Assembly: GCA_016715195.1 (NCBI GenBank)
Contig: JADKBB010000017.1
Location: forward strand, 1-64,000
Length of the DNA: 64,000 bases
Direction of reading: 5' to 3'
From: Candidatus Villigracilis proximus
Lineage (GTDB): Bacteria > Chloroflexota > Anaerolineae > Anaerolineales > Villigracilaceae
Made by a program: the position numbers and the translations under genes. Shown in pieces: positions 8,476-16,046 of this stretch. Within the stretch, counting starts at the first letter, position 1. Each line of letters opens with the position of its first letter. The notes under the pieces were generated by a model. That model did not search any database. It had not been told where the DNA came from and saw only the letters and a list, made by a program, of their open reading frames with translations.

Positions 8476-9048
8476 ATGAAAAAGATTTTTCTCCCCCTCG
8501 CATTTCTCTTTGCTCTTTTGCTCGCCTCCTGCTCAGGGACGGCTGCTCCTGCTCCGACTGGCGGAGATACCTACGTCAGCCAGAACCTGCCAACCGATTA
8601 CGAAGGCGCATTGGCAGTCCGCAATCAATTGGCGCTTGGAACGCTCGAACTGAATCAGACTGAACTGGCAATCAGCGCCGAACAAGCGCAGACTTTGCTT
8701 CCGCTGTGGCAGGCGCTTCGCAGCACTCAGCAAGCAGGTGGAACCGCCCAAGCCGAAGTCAGCGCCCTGTTGACTCAGATCGAATCCGCAATGACGCCTG
8801 AACAACTGCAATCCATCGCCGCCATGAAACTGCTCCAAACTGACATGCAGGAATGGGCAACCGCCAACGGCATTACCCTTGGGAGTGGCGGCGGTACACC
8901 TGGTCAGGGCAGCGGCATGTCGGCTGAAGCCCGCGCCACCAAACAAGCAGAACAAGGCATTACCTCCAGCGAAAGTGGCAGCGGAAGCAAACTTGCATCC
9001 GCATTAATTGACGCTGTCATCACTTCGTTGGAAGCACAGATTAAATAA
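8476..9048 (+). CDS. Exporter-associated lipoprotein A
   Basis: A 190-residue predicted lipoprotein with signal peptide and lipobox (LLLASC) at about residues 12-18. The mature part contains an all-helical motif also present in the next gene: (V)RNQLA.GTL.L.....A.S...AQTLLPLWQAL and A.LTQI...MT.EQLQ.IA.MK. The C-terminus has Gly/Ser-rich sequence. It starts at ATG 8476 after AAAAGGA; an upstream in-frame ATG at 8446 would spoil the signal peptide. Its position right after the permease suggests an accessory or stress-sensing part of the exporter. Family not recognised. Confidence 0.7.
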   Translation: MKKIFLPLAFLFALLLASCSGTAAPAPTGGDTYVSQNLPTDYEGALAVRNQLALGTLELNQTELAISAEQAQTLLPLWQALRSTQQAGGTAQAEVSALLTQIESAMTPEQLQSIAAMKLLQTDMQEWATANGITLGSGGGTPGQGSGMSAEARATKQAEQGITSSESGSGSKLASALIDAVITSLEAQIK

Positions 9049-9100
9049 AATACCGCTCTTTGCTCTATCACGCTGCTCCGATAGAAGGGCAAGGAACCTC

Positions 9101-9688
9101 ATGAAAAAAAGCATCTTTCGCATTGCACTCTTCACCCTGCTCGCTGTCAGTTTTATCTACGCCTGTACGCCGACGGTCGAAGCAACGCCCACCTCACTGG
9201 CATCTGCGTATCTCAGTATCGAATACAGCGATGCGGCGAATGTCCGTAGTCAACTGGCTTATGGCACACTCAAACTGGCAGATACTCCCAACGTCATCAC
9301 CCCTGACCAAGCCAAGACTTTGATTCCGCTTTGGCAGGCAGTCATCAGCTTGAGCGGCGACACCACCACTGCCAGCGAAGAACTGACCGCTGTGCAGGAT
9401 CAAATCACCGCCGCGATGACCAAAGATCAGTTGCAGGCTATTTCCGAAATGAAAATTACCAATGCAGGACTGAATGAATTTTACGCACAATATGGCGTTT
9501 CCCTGCCGACTCCCGTACCTGGTGTGACCAAAGTCCCAGGTTCGGGCAGCGGCAAGACCGAAGAAGAAAAAGCCGCCTCGCAAGCCACTGCCGCCGCATT
9601 GGGTCAAACCACAGGCACGGGTCAATCTGCAAAGACCTTGCTCTTTGAAAAGACGGTTGAATACCTGATGGGTGCGGCAGAACAGTAA
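9101..9688 (+). CDS. Exporter-associated lipoprotein B (paralogue of A)
   Basis: A 195-residue lipoprotein, lipobox FIYAC, sharing with the preceding gene the block VRSQLAYGTLKL...ITPDQAKTLIPLWQAV and ITAAMTKDQLQAISEMKI. A tandem duplication is therefore likely. The ATG at 9101 follows AAGGAA. The tail is rich in Gly/Ser/Thr and ends in an amphipathic stretch. It closes the exporter cassette, and the degenerate 152-bp repeat copy 2 begins about 100 bases downstream. Function unknown; the helical body with 'MT.EQLQ' recalls periplasmic stress chaperone-like folds, but this is weak inference. Confidence 0.7.
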   Translation: MKKSIFRIALFTLLAVSFIYACTPTVEATPTSLASAYLSIEYSDAANVRSQLAYGTLKLADTPNVITPDQAKTLIPLWQAVISLSGDTTTASEELTAVQDQITAAMTKDQLQAISEMKITNAGLNEFYAQYGVSLPTPVPGVTKVPGSGSGKTEEEKAASQATAAALGQTTGTGQSAKTLLFEKTVEYLMGAAEQ

Positions 9689-9785
9689 GCACCATAAAAA
9701 TGAATACAGTCCCACAATACCTGGTGCTGCTTGGTTCATCTGTTCAAATTGATGCAGTAAAACAGATCCCATTTTCTTACGAGTG

Positions 9786-9917
9786 GACATAAATGAACAA
9801 TTGTCTCGGCTTTAATAAAAATCCCCACCAATTGCTTGATAGTCTCCGTGTCCCCACGTAAAATGAGCCAGTCTTGATAGAAGAAATTACCTAAAAAGAC
9901 TTAAATTCAACTTGTTG
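9786..9917 (-). pseudogene. CdiI-like immunity protein remnant, copy 2
   Basis: With one T restored the minus strand reads QVEFKSFLGNFFYQDWLILR and then GDTETIKQLVGIFIKAETIV before the similarity stops. This copy keeps the tryptophan of QDW that is a stop codon in copy 1, but has lost the C-terminal half. No start codon precedes it, because a TAA lies just upstream. It is evidently non-functional. Confidence 0.45.
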
Positions 9918-9937
9918 TTAGTATGTCAAAACGTTAT
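9786..9937. repeat. 152-bp degenerate direct repeat, copy 2
   Basis: Second copy of the repeat at 4330-4481, same orientation and same length. Conservation is best across the middle 90 bases and fades at the end near GTTAT. The two copies flank about 5.3 kb carrying the exporter genes. Confidence 0.8.
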
Positions 9938-10008
9938 GCACCGCGATTTCAATTCCCGACCACTCTAAATAAGCGTATTTTTTGTGATTTGATCAAATAA
10001 ATTAATGT

Positions 10009-10043
10009 CAAGGTGGCGTTGAAACATTTTCAACGCCACCTTG
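10009..10043. repeat. 16-bp perfect hairpin upstream of phnX
   Basis: CAAGGTGGCGTTGAAA (10009-10024) and its exact reverse complement (10028-10043) enclose a 3-base loop. No T-run follows on either strand within a few bases. It may be a terminator for transcripts from the left, a cruciform, or an upstream regulatory hairpin of phnX. Confidence 0.6.
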
Positions 10044-10106
10044 CTTATTGCCAAAACACTGGGCGAAATGAACATACATATCTCTGAAAAGAATGAGGAA
10101 TAAAAA

Positions 10107-10936
10107 ATGGATTTCGTTTATCAACGCTCCTGTCGTGGACTTTTAAAAGCCGTCATTTTGGATTGGGCTGGCACTGCCGTCGATTACGGTTCATTTGCCC
10201 GGACAGCTGTTTTTTTGCGTCTGTTTGAGGATCAAAACGTAAAGATCACCCCTGAAGATGCGCGTTCAGGCAAGGGATTGATGAAGAAGGATCATCTTCG
10301 CACCATTCTCGCCCGCCCTCAGGTAGCCGAAGCATGGATTGCCGCACACGGCAAGCCCGCTTCAGAAGACGATATTGACACACTCTTCAATAACTTTGTG
10401 CCATTACAAATTTCGGTCTTAAAGGAATTTGAGAACCAATTCCCGGATTTTTGGATGTGGTGCAGGAACTGTGTGATCGTGATATGAAGATCGGCACCAC
10501 TACTGGTTATCTCCGCTCAATGATGGACATCCTTGCGCCGAAAGCCAAAGAAAATGGCTACGAACCCGATTGCATCGTTTGCCCCGATGAAGTCCCTGCC
10601 GGGCGGCCTTATCCGTGGATGTGCTATCAGAATGCAATTCAATTGGGCGTTTTTCCAATGCAGGCCATCGTAAAAGTTGGTGATACATTGGTCGATATTG
10701 AAGAAGGCTTGAATGCCGGCATGTGGACCGTTGGCTTATCTTTGACCGGAAATTTACTTGGCTTGAAGGAAGCAGAAGTTAACGCACTCTCAAAGGAAGA
10801 TAAAGAAAGCGCGCTCGAAAAAATTGAAGCGCAGTTCTATCAGGCTGGCGCTCATTATGTGATCGAAGGTATTTGGGATCTTCCAGATGTATTGGATGAT
10901 ATTGAATTTCGTCTCGCGCATGGTGAACACCCATAA
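10107..10936 (+). pseudogene. phnX: Phosphonoacetaldehyde hydrolase (PhnX), one-base frameshift
   Basis: This HAD-superfamily enzyme of about 276 residues would cleave phosphonoacetaldehyde to acetaldehyde and phosphate, the last step of 2-aminoethylphosphonate use. It has the nucleophile motif DWAGTAVDYG, the MKKDHL segment carrying the Schiff-base lysine position, GTTTGYLRSMM, GRPYPWM and KVGDTLVDIEEG. The frame breaks near 10443, where TTCCC(N)GGATTT is one base short; repair reads FPGFLDVVQELCDRD. ATG at 10107 follows GAGGAA. Its stop overlaps the ATG of the FAD oxidoreductase (TAATG), so the two are translationally coupled. Confidence 0.85.
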
Positions 10937-11771
10937 TGGAAACGGTTGATGTCGTAGTGATTGGCGGCGGAGTGCTTGGGGGTGCTGTCGCTTTTTACCT
11001 GGCAAAACAGAAAGCCAGGCGTGTACTTTTGCTCGAACATGATTCAGTTGCGCAGGGAAACTCCAGCCTTGCGGCCGGCTTATTAACTCGCGGCCGCTTT
11101 AAACCTGACCATATCTCAATGGTGATCGAAACCTATAAAGCAATGGCAGAGATCGAAACACTCACCGGCCAATCTCTGGGTATGCACCAAACCGGATGTG
11201 TATACGCTGCCGTTTCACCCGATCATCAAAATGGAATCCGTCAACTGGCTGAAACATCTTCACAGATCAGCCTTTCGTTATTCTTCCAGATGCGCGCGTA
11301 TGCCCGCCCTGAATCAAATCGTTTATTGTTTGGCTTTCGTGAAACACAATCGCTTAGCGTTGACCCCCGTCAATTGCCGCAAAGCATGAATGGGTATTTT
11401 TTGATCAAGACTCAAACGGCTGGGAATCCTTGATTGAGGGAATGCCGGCTTTCGAAAAATTTTTACCTCTGGCGAATAACATAAAAATTTCAAATTACAT
11501 CAAAGGCCTTTCCAACTACACACCCGATGGAAATTTTGTTTTAGGTGCTTTTCCAGATTTGGATGGATTCATCGCGGCCACAGGCTGCGCCGGAACCGGC
11601 ATCGCCATGTCTGGCGGAATCGGACGCTTCATTTCTGAACTGGTAGTTGGTCTTGCTCCATTTATCGACTCAGCGCCTCATCGGATTGATCGCTTCAGCG
11701 CGGTTGATCCCATGAGCTGTGAGTTCATTCAATCCTGTGCCGATGCCAGAGCAGGCAAGGTAACGGGTTAG
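10936..11771 (+). pseudogene. FAD-dependent amine oxidoreductase (DAO family), internally deleted
   Basis: The N-terminus has the FAD-binding motif VVVIGGGVLGGAVAFYLA and the C-terminus the family's closing segment (TPDGNFVLGAF, GFIAATGCAGTGIAMSGG). Together they make only about 278 residues against roughly 380 in the family, and the central substrate domain is missing around 11260-11290. There an alternative frame (QPFVILPDA) leads into RAYARPESN. A second break near 11408 is one T short in a T run (GYFFDQDSNGWES). Next to phnX it may once have oxidised an aminoalkylphosphonate to phosphonoacetaldehyde, in place of a transaminase; that is inference. The internal deletion makes a sequencing error an insufficient explanation. 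Confidence 0.7.
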
Positions 11772-11841
11772 GTTTCTTGTAATACGTAGAATGGGCAATT
11801 TATACTCAGGTGACAAGTTTTGTTAACGTTTTAAAAATACA

Positions 11842-11873
11842 TTTGGAATCAATGTACAATACCTTTGGAATCA
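11842..11873 (+). promoter_or_regulatory. Direct repeat in the promoter region of the next gene
   Basis: TTTGGAATCA occurs at 11842-11851 and again at 11864-11873, 22 bases apart (about two helical turns). TACAAT lies between the copies and AATAAAAT follows. The spacing suits a dimeric activator on one DNA face. Regulator unknown. Confidence 0.3.
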
Positions 11874-11905
11874 CAATAAAATATCAGCACTAAAAGGATT
11901 AATTC

Positions 11906-12178
11906 ATGACTACAACACTTGACCATTTTCGGCATCTTAATAAAGGGGATCAAATTTCCCTGGTACTTGCAGGGATCATTGTGGACGGAACTTTTGAAGA
12001 ATTGGCTGGTGATTGCGTTGTATTGGTAGACGCAAAATCCCCCATTATCAAAAAGAAGAACTACACTTTAAATATCCCTGTTGAGAGTATTTACGCATGG
12101 GGAGAAAAACAAAAAAAAGAAAAGAAAAAAGAAAAAGAAAAGAAGAAGGAAAAGGAACAGAAGGAACAGCCTGAATAG
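11906..12178 (+). CDS. Small hypothetical protein with Lys/Glu tail
   Basis: A 90-residue soluble protein. The first 65 residues look like a small beta-barrel (GDQISLVLAGIIVDGTFEEL, VVLVDAKSPI, IPVESIYAWGE). The last 25 are almost pure Lys and Glu with a few Gln, a low-complexity tail that often aids binding to nucleic acid or ribosomes. The ATG follows AAAAGGATTAATTC. It stands alone with its own promoter region and ends before a bidirectional terminator. The family is not recognised; an Sm-like fold is a guess. Confidence 0.6.
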   Translation: MTTTLDHFRHLNKGDQISLVLAGIIVDGTFEELAGDCVVLVDAKSPIIKKKNYTLNIPVESIYAWGEKQKKEKKKEKEKKKEKEQKEQPE

Positions 12179-12269
12179 TTGTTTTAGCGATACGGCTTAT
12201 TTATTACCAGTCACGATTGTTCGATATTAAGAATTTTTGGTACTGGCTGCTGCTTAACCAATAGAAATT

Positions 12270-12308
12270 AAAAACCTGCACATCTGATCAGATGTGCAGG
12301 TTTTTTTT
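12270..12308. terminator. Bidirectional terminator
   Basis: AAAAACCTGCACATCTGA and its perfect complement, with T-runs on both strands. It serves the Lys/Glu-tail gene on plus and fmdE on minus; the fmdE stop codon lies inside the hairpin. Confidence 0.9.
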
Positions 12309-12911
12309 ATGAAGTAACTCATATATGGAAAGTGAAACGGAAAGTTGATAATACGCATGTCCTGTGCATGCTCGACAGAGCATCGTGCCGTTTTGACGAA
12401 CTTCACGCTCATTCATGATCTCTTCGCCGCACACATCACAATTGACTCGCACACCTGGGCGTGAGACGATGGCTTCGATGGGTGTCTTCAACTGTACTTC
12501 AGTGACAGTAAACATCACACCATCAGGCATGACCTGATACGCCTGCATTTGGGCAAAATAATGGCGGGGTTCATCCGGTGCAAATTGGTACGCCTGTTCG
12601 CGAATATCCAAAGCTGGCGCAACACGGATTGTCAGCCCGGTCTGCTGGGTATCCACGAAGGTTGCTGCCGCCTTGCCGTAATCTTCCACGCGCAAGGTAC
12701 GATGCCCAATCGTGCAATCTGTTGCCGCAGTCAGGCCATCGGCAAAACAGCCGTCTGTTTCGGTGATGACTAACAGGCGTTTGCTACCTTGATTTGCGGA
12801 TAAACCCAATGCCTTGAGTCCACATAAGCCCATGCGCACGCCGAGGATCTGGCGCGGGCAGAGATGGGAATGGTCACGGGAGGATTTTTCAAGCAGGGGT
12901 TGAATATTCAT
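12288..12911 (-). CDS. FmdE-family protein
   Basis: A 207-residue protein with the FmdE domain (HLCPRQILGVRMGLCGLKAL, TETDGCFADG, CTIGHRTLRVEDYGKAAATF) and a C-terminal zinc-ribbon-like part (CDVCGEEIMN, CRACTGHAYY). FmdE was named from the molybdenum/tungsten formylmethanofuran dehydrogenase; bacterial stand-alone members are linked to molybdenum or tungsten cofactor metabolism, exact role unclear. ATG at 12911 follows GGAG. The leader contains a terminator and competing hairpins, so expression is probably controlled by attenuation. No molybdenum cofactor genes are in this window. Confidence 0.75.
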   Translation of the reverse strand: MNIQPLLEKSSRDHSHLCPRQILGVRMGLCGLKALGLSANQGSKRLLVITETDGCFADGLTAATDCTIGHRTLRVEDYGKAAATFVDTQQTGLTIRVAPALDIREQAYQFAPDEPRHYFAQMQAYQVMPDGVMFTVTEVQLKTPIEAIVSRPGVRVNCDVCGEEIMNEREVRQNGTMLCRACTGHAYYQLSVSLSIYELLHKKNLHI

Positions 12912-12931
12912 TCTGGAACTCCAAAAACAAA

Positions 12932-13085
12932 AAGGCTGCCTTATGGAAAGGAACAGCCTCAAATGAGTCGAGGGTTAGTCTCCTTTCCAAATGGGGGGGA
13001 AGGCAATGTTTCCGTTGCCTCCTGAATCACAAGTGTGATCTGTCCTGTTCCCATGCCATGATTGGTGTAGGGAAACAGGCTTCGG
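12932..13085 (-). promoter_or_regulatory. Attenuator or riboswitch leader of the fmdE gene
   Basis: Read on the minus strand: a long hairpin (CCTGTTtCCC with GGGAACAGG enclosing CCA/TGG), a small ATCAC/GTGAT hairpin, a GGCAA/TTGCC hairpin, then TGGAAAGGA (genome 12981-12989). Next come a terminator stem AGGCTG/CAGCCT (12933-12959) with a T-run and the gene. TCCTTTCCA in the terminator loop (12944-12952) is the perfect complement of TGGAAAGGA, so a competing structure exists. A molybdenum-cofactor riboswitch is the leading guess because of the gene it controls, but I could not confirm the aptamer consensus. Confidence 0.5.
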
Positions 13086-13228
13086 AGAGAATTGGGGAAA
13101 GTTTGACTGTTTTTTGTAAATTGCAGGGGAAACCCTTGCACGAGCAGTAACTTGCGACATTCCCAAGCCTGGCACACTACATATTCATATTTGAGAATGT
13201 GTAATACAATGTATTCATGGAGCTGAAT

Positions 13229-13603
13229 ATGAAGCAAGATTCTCTACAACCCATTGTTTCCCTGCTTGAATCTATCTCGCCCCTTGCGCGGCTCAAACTT
13301 CTCCTGCTGATCGGTGCGGGTGAAGCTTGTGTTTGCCATCTTGAAACACAGCTTGGGTATCGTCAGGCTTATATTTCGCAGCACCTTATGGCTTTACGAC
13401 AAGCAGGTTTACTGGATTCACGACGCGAAGGCAAGTATATTTTTTATCGGCTGGCAAAACCCGAGGTTCTGTCGCTCATCCAACAAGCGGCGCAAATGAT
13501 GGGCGTGGAACTGCCTCACATGGAAACAGTTGCTCCTGAAGAACAGTGCGGCTGTCCTACTTGCGCACCGACGCCTAATCTTATTTCTCTCAATCAAATC
13601 TAA
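13229..13603 (+). CDS. arsR: ArsR-family arsenic-responsive repressor 1
   Basis: A 124-residue winged-helix repressor expected to bind the ars promoter and release it on arsenite binding. The metal motif is EACVCHLE; the recognition helix is RQAYISQHLMALRQAGLL and the wing is SRREGKYIFYRL. A second cysteine group, CGCPTC, lies at the C-terminus and could extend the arsenite site. ATG 13229 is chosen because GGAG sits 6 bases before it; an in-frame ATG at 13217 lies 6 bases after TACAAT and could be used by a leaderless message. It is first gene of the arsR-trx-arsC-acr3 unit. Confidence 0.88.
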   Translation: MKQDSLQPIVSLLESISPLARLKLLLLIGAGEACVCHLETQLGYRQAYISQHLMALRQAGLLDSRREGKYIFYRLAKPEVLSLIQQAAQMMGVELPHMETVAPEEQCGCPTCAPTPNLISLNQI

Positions 13604-13625
13604 TCATCACATATAAGGAGTTCAC

Positions 13626-13886
13626 ATGCTAACTATTAAAGTTCTCGGTTCAGGCTGCGCCAACTGTAAAAAACTGGAGGCTATTACCCGTCAGGTTATC
13701 GACCAGATGGATGTGCAAGCCGATGTCATCAAAGTGACTGAATATCCCGATATCATGGCGTACAACGTTATGTCTACGCCAGGGTTGGTCATCAATGAAA
13801 AAGTTGTTTCAATGGGACGTATTCCATCAGCTGCCGAAATCACAACCTGGCTGGCTAATGCGGTTGAAACCGAATCCTATATTTAA
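13626..13886 (+). CDS. Small thioredoxin-like redox protein
   Basis: An 86-residue protein of the MTH895/TM0996 glutaredoxin-like family, with active site GCANCKKL (CxxC), cis-proline segment STPGLVINEKVV and no signal peptide. In ars operons such proteins are thought to supply electrons for arsenate reductase or to shuttle metalloid thiols; that role here is inference. A good AAGGAG box precedes ATG 13626, 22 bases after arsR. It has a paralogue at 17124 next to the ArsP-like permease. Confidence 0.85.
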   Translation: MLTIKVLGSGCANCKKLEAITRQVIDQMDVQADVIKVTEYPDIMAYNVMSTPGLVINEKVVSMGRIPSAAEITTWLANAVETESYI

Positions 13887-13930
13887 ATTAATTGTGATAC
13901 GACTCTGCCAAAAAAACAGGAGACAATGCC

Positions 13931-14332
13931 ATGAAGAAAGTATTATTTCTATGCACAGGAAATTCCTGCCGTTCACAAATGGCAGAGGCAATTGTCAATG
14001 CGCGGATGGGGGATACCTGGGAAGCTGTCAGCGCAGGGACGAAGCCTGCGGGGTACGTCCATCTCAAGGCGTTGGAGGCTCTGTCAGAAATCGGGATCCA
14101 GCACACGGGTAGGTCGAAGCGCGCAGACGAATTTCAAGGCGTTGACTTTGATCTCGTCGTGACGGTTTGTGATTCAGCTGCTGAAGAATGTCCCATCTGG
14201 CTTGGAAAAGGAAAGCGCACTCATCATAGTTTTCCCGACCCTGCCATTGCTGATACCATGGATGACTTTCGCAAGGTGCGCGACGACATTGAAATTGAAA
14301 TCACAAAACTGCTTGAGCAGTTTGAAAAATAA
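13931..14332 (+). CDS. arsC: Arsenate reductase, low-molecular-weight phosphatase type
   Basis: A 133-residue cytoplasmic enzyme that reduces arsenate to arsenite for export. It has the P-loop CTGNSCRS, the catalytic-loop region TVCDSAAEECPIW with further cysteines for the thiol relay, and the aspartate segment FPDPA. This class usually takes electrons from thioredoxin, fitting the thioredoxin-like gene just upstream. ATG 13931 follows ACAGGAG. It is 20 bases upstream of acr3, so reduction and efflux are co-expressed. Confidence 0.93.
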   Translation: MKKVLFLCTGNSCRSQMAEAIVNARMGDTWEAVSAGTKPAGYVHLKALEALSEIGIQHTGRSKRADEFQGVDFDLVVTVCDSAAEECPIWLGKGKRTHHSFPDPAIADTMDDFRKVRDDIEIEITKLLEQFEK

Positions 14333-14352
14333 TTTGAATTTGGAGGTTTTAT

Positions 14353-15489
14353 ATGACTGAAGTTATTGCAACACAAAGCCTGAGCAAAAAGCTTTCGTTC
14401 CTTGATCGTTATCTGACACTTTGGATTTTCCTGGCGATGGCGGTGGGCGTGGGAATTGGTTTCCTGTTTCCTAACGGAGTGCAGAGTTTCAATACGGCGG
14501 TATCGGTTGGAACAACCAACATCCCGATTGCGATTGGACTGGTCTTGATGATGTACCCGCCCTTTACTAAAGTAAAGTACGAAGAATTAGGGGATGTGTT
14601 CCGCAATAAGAAAGTACTGACGCTCTCTCTTATTCAAAACTGGGTCATTGGTCCTGTGCTGATGTTTGTGCTTGCCATCATTTTCCTGCGCGGTTACCCC
14701 GACTATATCGCTGGACTGATCATGATCGGTCTGGCACGCTGTATCGCGATGGTGATCGTCTGGAATGAACTGGCGAAAGGTGACACCGAATACGCCGCTG
14801 GACTGGTGGCATTCAATAGTGTCTTTCAAGTATTGTTCTATAGCGTGTATGCCTATGTATTCCTGACAGTTTTGCCGACATGGTTTGGATTGGATGGCGT
14901 GAGAGTAAACATCACGATGGGACAGATTGCCGAGAGTGTCTTCATTTATCTGGGCATTCCGTTCCTCGCTGGTTTTCTGACCCGTTTTGTATTGGTACGA
15001 ATGAAAGGCAAGGAGTGGTATCAAGAGGAATTCATTCCCAGAGTCAGCCCGTTGACTTTGATCGCCCTGCTCTTCACCATTGTGGTCATGTTCTCACTCA
15101 AGGGTAACCTGATCGTACAGATCCCAATGGATGTGGTGCGAATCGCCATCCCGCTCCTGATCTATTTTGTGGTCATGTTCCTGGTTTCATTCTGGATGGG
15201 ACATCGTCTGGGTGCAAATTATGCACAGACCACCACGCTTTCCTTTACCGCCGCCAGCAACAATTTTGAACTGGCGATTGCAGTGGCAGTTGCAGTCTTC
15301 GGCATCAATAGCGGCGCGGCATTCGCAGCGGTAATTGGTCCGCTGGTGGAAGTACCTGTTATGATCGGGTTGGTGAATGTGGCGTTCTTCTTCCAGAAAA
15401 AATATTACGGTGGTGCAGTCTCGTCCAATCCGGCGATGGTCACGGCAGCGGCAGAGGCTTGCCCTCCTGATCAGAAGTTGGTGAAGTAA
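14353..15489 (+). CDS. acr3: ACR3-type arsenite efflux permease
   Basis: A 378-residue inner-membrane carrier of the BASS fold with about ten helices that expels arsenite. The conserved cysteine of the fourth helix is present in GLARCIAMVIVWNELAKGD, and TAASNNFELAIAVA is the matching motif of the ninth helix. A TTTGGAGG box precedes the ATG. It is the last gene of the first ars unit and is followed by a rho-independent terminator. Confidence 0.93.
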   Translation: MTEVIATQSLSKKLSFLDRYLTLWIFLAMAVGVGIGFLFPNGVQSFNTAVSVGTTNIPIAIGLVLMMYPPFTKVKYEELGDVFRNKKVLTLSLIQNWVIGPVLMFVLAIIFLRGYPDYIAGLIMIGLARCIAMVIVWNELAKGDTEYAAGLVAFNSVFQVLFYSVYAYVFLTVLPTWFGLDGVRVNITMGQIAESVFIYLGIPFLAGFLTRFVLVRMKGKEWYQEEFIPRVSPLTLIALLFTIVVMFSLKGNLIVQIPMDVVRIAIPLLIYFVVMFLVSFWMGHRLGANYAQTTTLSFTAASNNFELAIAVAVAVFGINSGAAFAAVIGPLVEVPVMIGLVNVAFFFQKKYYGGAVSSNPAMVTAAAEACPPDQKLVK

Positions 15490-15497
15490 CCAGATAC

Positions 15498-15531
15498 AAA
15501 ACGTCCCGAAGGTTCAAAACCCTCGGGGCGT
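15498..15531 (+). terminator. Terminator after acr3
   Basis: AACGTCCCGAAGG and CCTCGGGGCGTT form a stem around TTCAAAAC with a short T-rich tail. It separates the two ars units. Confidence 0.75.
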
Positions 15532-15573
15532 TCTATTTCACACATCACCCAAAACTCATGACAAAGCTCATTC

Positions 15574-15619
15574 TTGACATTTCCAAACGCAGGCGTATAC
15601 TTATTCAAAAGATTGAATA
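15574..15619 (+). promoter_or_regulatory. Promoter and ArsR operator of the second ars unit
   Basis: TTGACA (15574-15579), 16 bases, TATACT (15596-15601), then the perfect inverted repeat TATTCAA-AAGA-TTGAATA (15602-15619). The palindrome lies at the start of transcription, where a bound ArsR dimer would block polymerase. The arsR start is 11 bases downstream. Confidence 0.75.
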
Positions 15620-15629
15620 TAGGTGAAAC

Positions 15630-15992
15630 ATGGAAATCTACGAACAAGAAACCAAACTTTATAAATCGCTCATGCACCCCGCCCGCCTTGCCATCCTTGA
15701 TCTGTTGCGGGAAGGTGAGGCGTGTGTCTGTCATATGGAAGCGACTTTCGAATATCGTCAGGCTTACATCTCTCAACAGTTAATGGTCTTGCGTGACGCT
15801 GGTCTGGTGGAAGATCGCCGCGATGGATTGAATATCTACTACCGCGTGATCCGCTCTGAAATCTTTGATGTACTGGACGCCATGCGCAAGGTGACCGGGA
15901 TCCGCACAAAAGCAGCAAAACCGAAGCGTAATGCCTGCACCTGCCCGAATTGCGTTGGCGAATCTGTCAAACCGCAATTGATTCAAATTTAA
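15630..15992 (+). CDS. arsR: ArsR-family arsenic-responsive repressor 2
   Basis: A 120-residue winged-helix repressor. Metal motif EACVCHME, recognition helix RQAYISQQLMVLRDAGLV, wing RRDGLNIYYRV, and a C-terminal cysteine cluster CTCPNC that parallels the tail of the first ArsR. It is paralogous to that protein and controls its own unit with a consensus promoter and operator directly upstream. Start ATG 15630 with AGGTG at 15621-15625. The ArsP-like permease follows after 54 bases. Confidence 0.9.
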   Translation: MEIYEQETKLYKSLMHPARLAILDLLREGEACVCHMEATFEYRQAYISQQLMVLRDAGLVEDRRDGLNIYYRVIRSEIFDVLDAMRKVTGIRTKAAKPKRNACTCPNCVGESVKPQLIQI

Positions 15993-16046
15993 TATTTTTT
16001 TGCCAAACTACATTCGGTTTTATGAATAATAAAGGAGATTTTATCA

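Noticed and set aside
4330..9937. Composite transposon with the 152-bp repeats as IS ends
   Set aside because: No intact transposase, no terminal inverted repeats and no target duplication; the repeats are immunity-gene-like remnants.
13021..13085. Cobalamin riboswitch before fmdE
   Set aside because: Conserved B12-box elements are not present on either strand.
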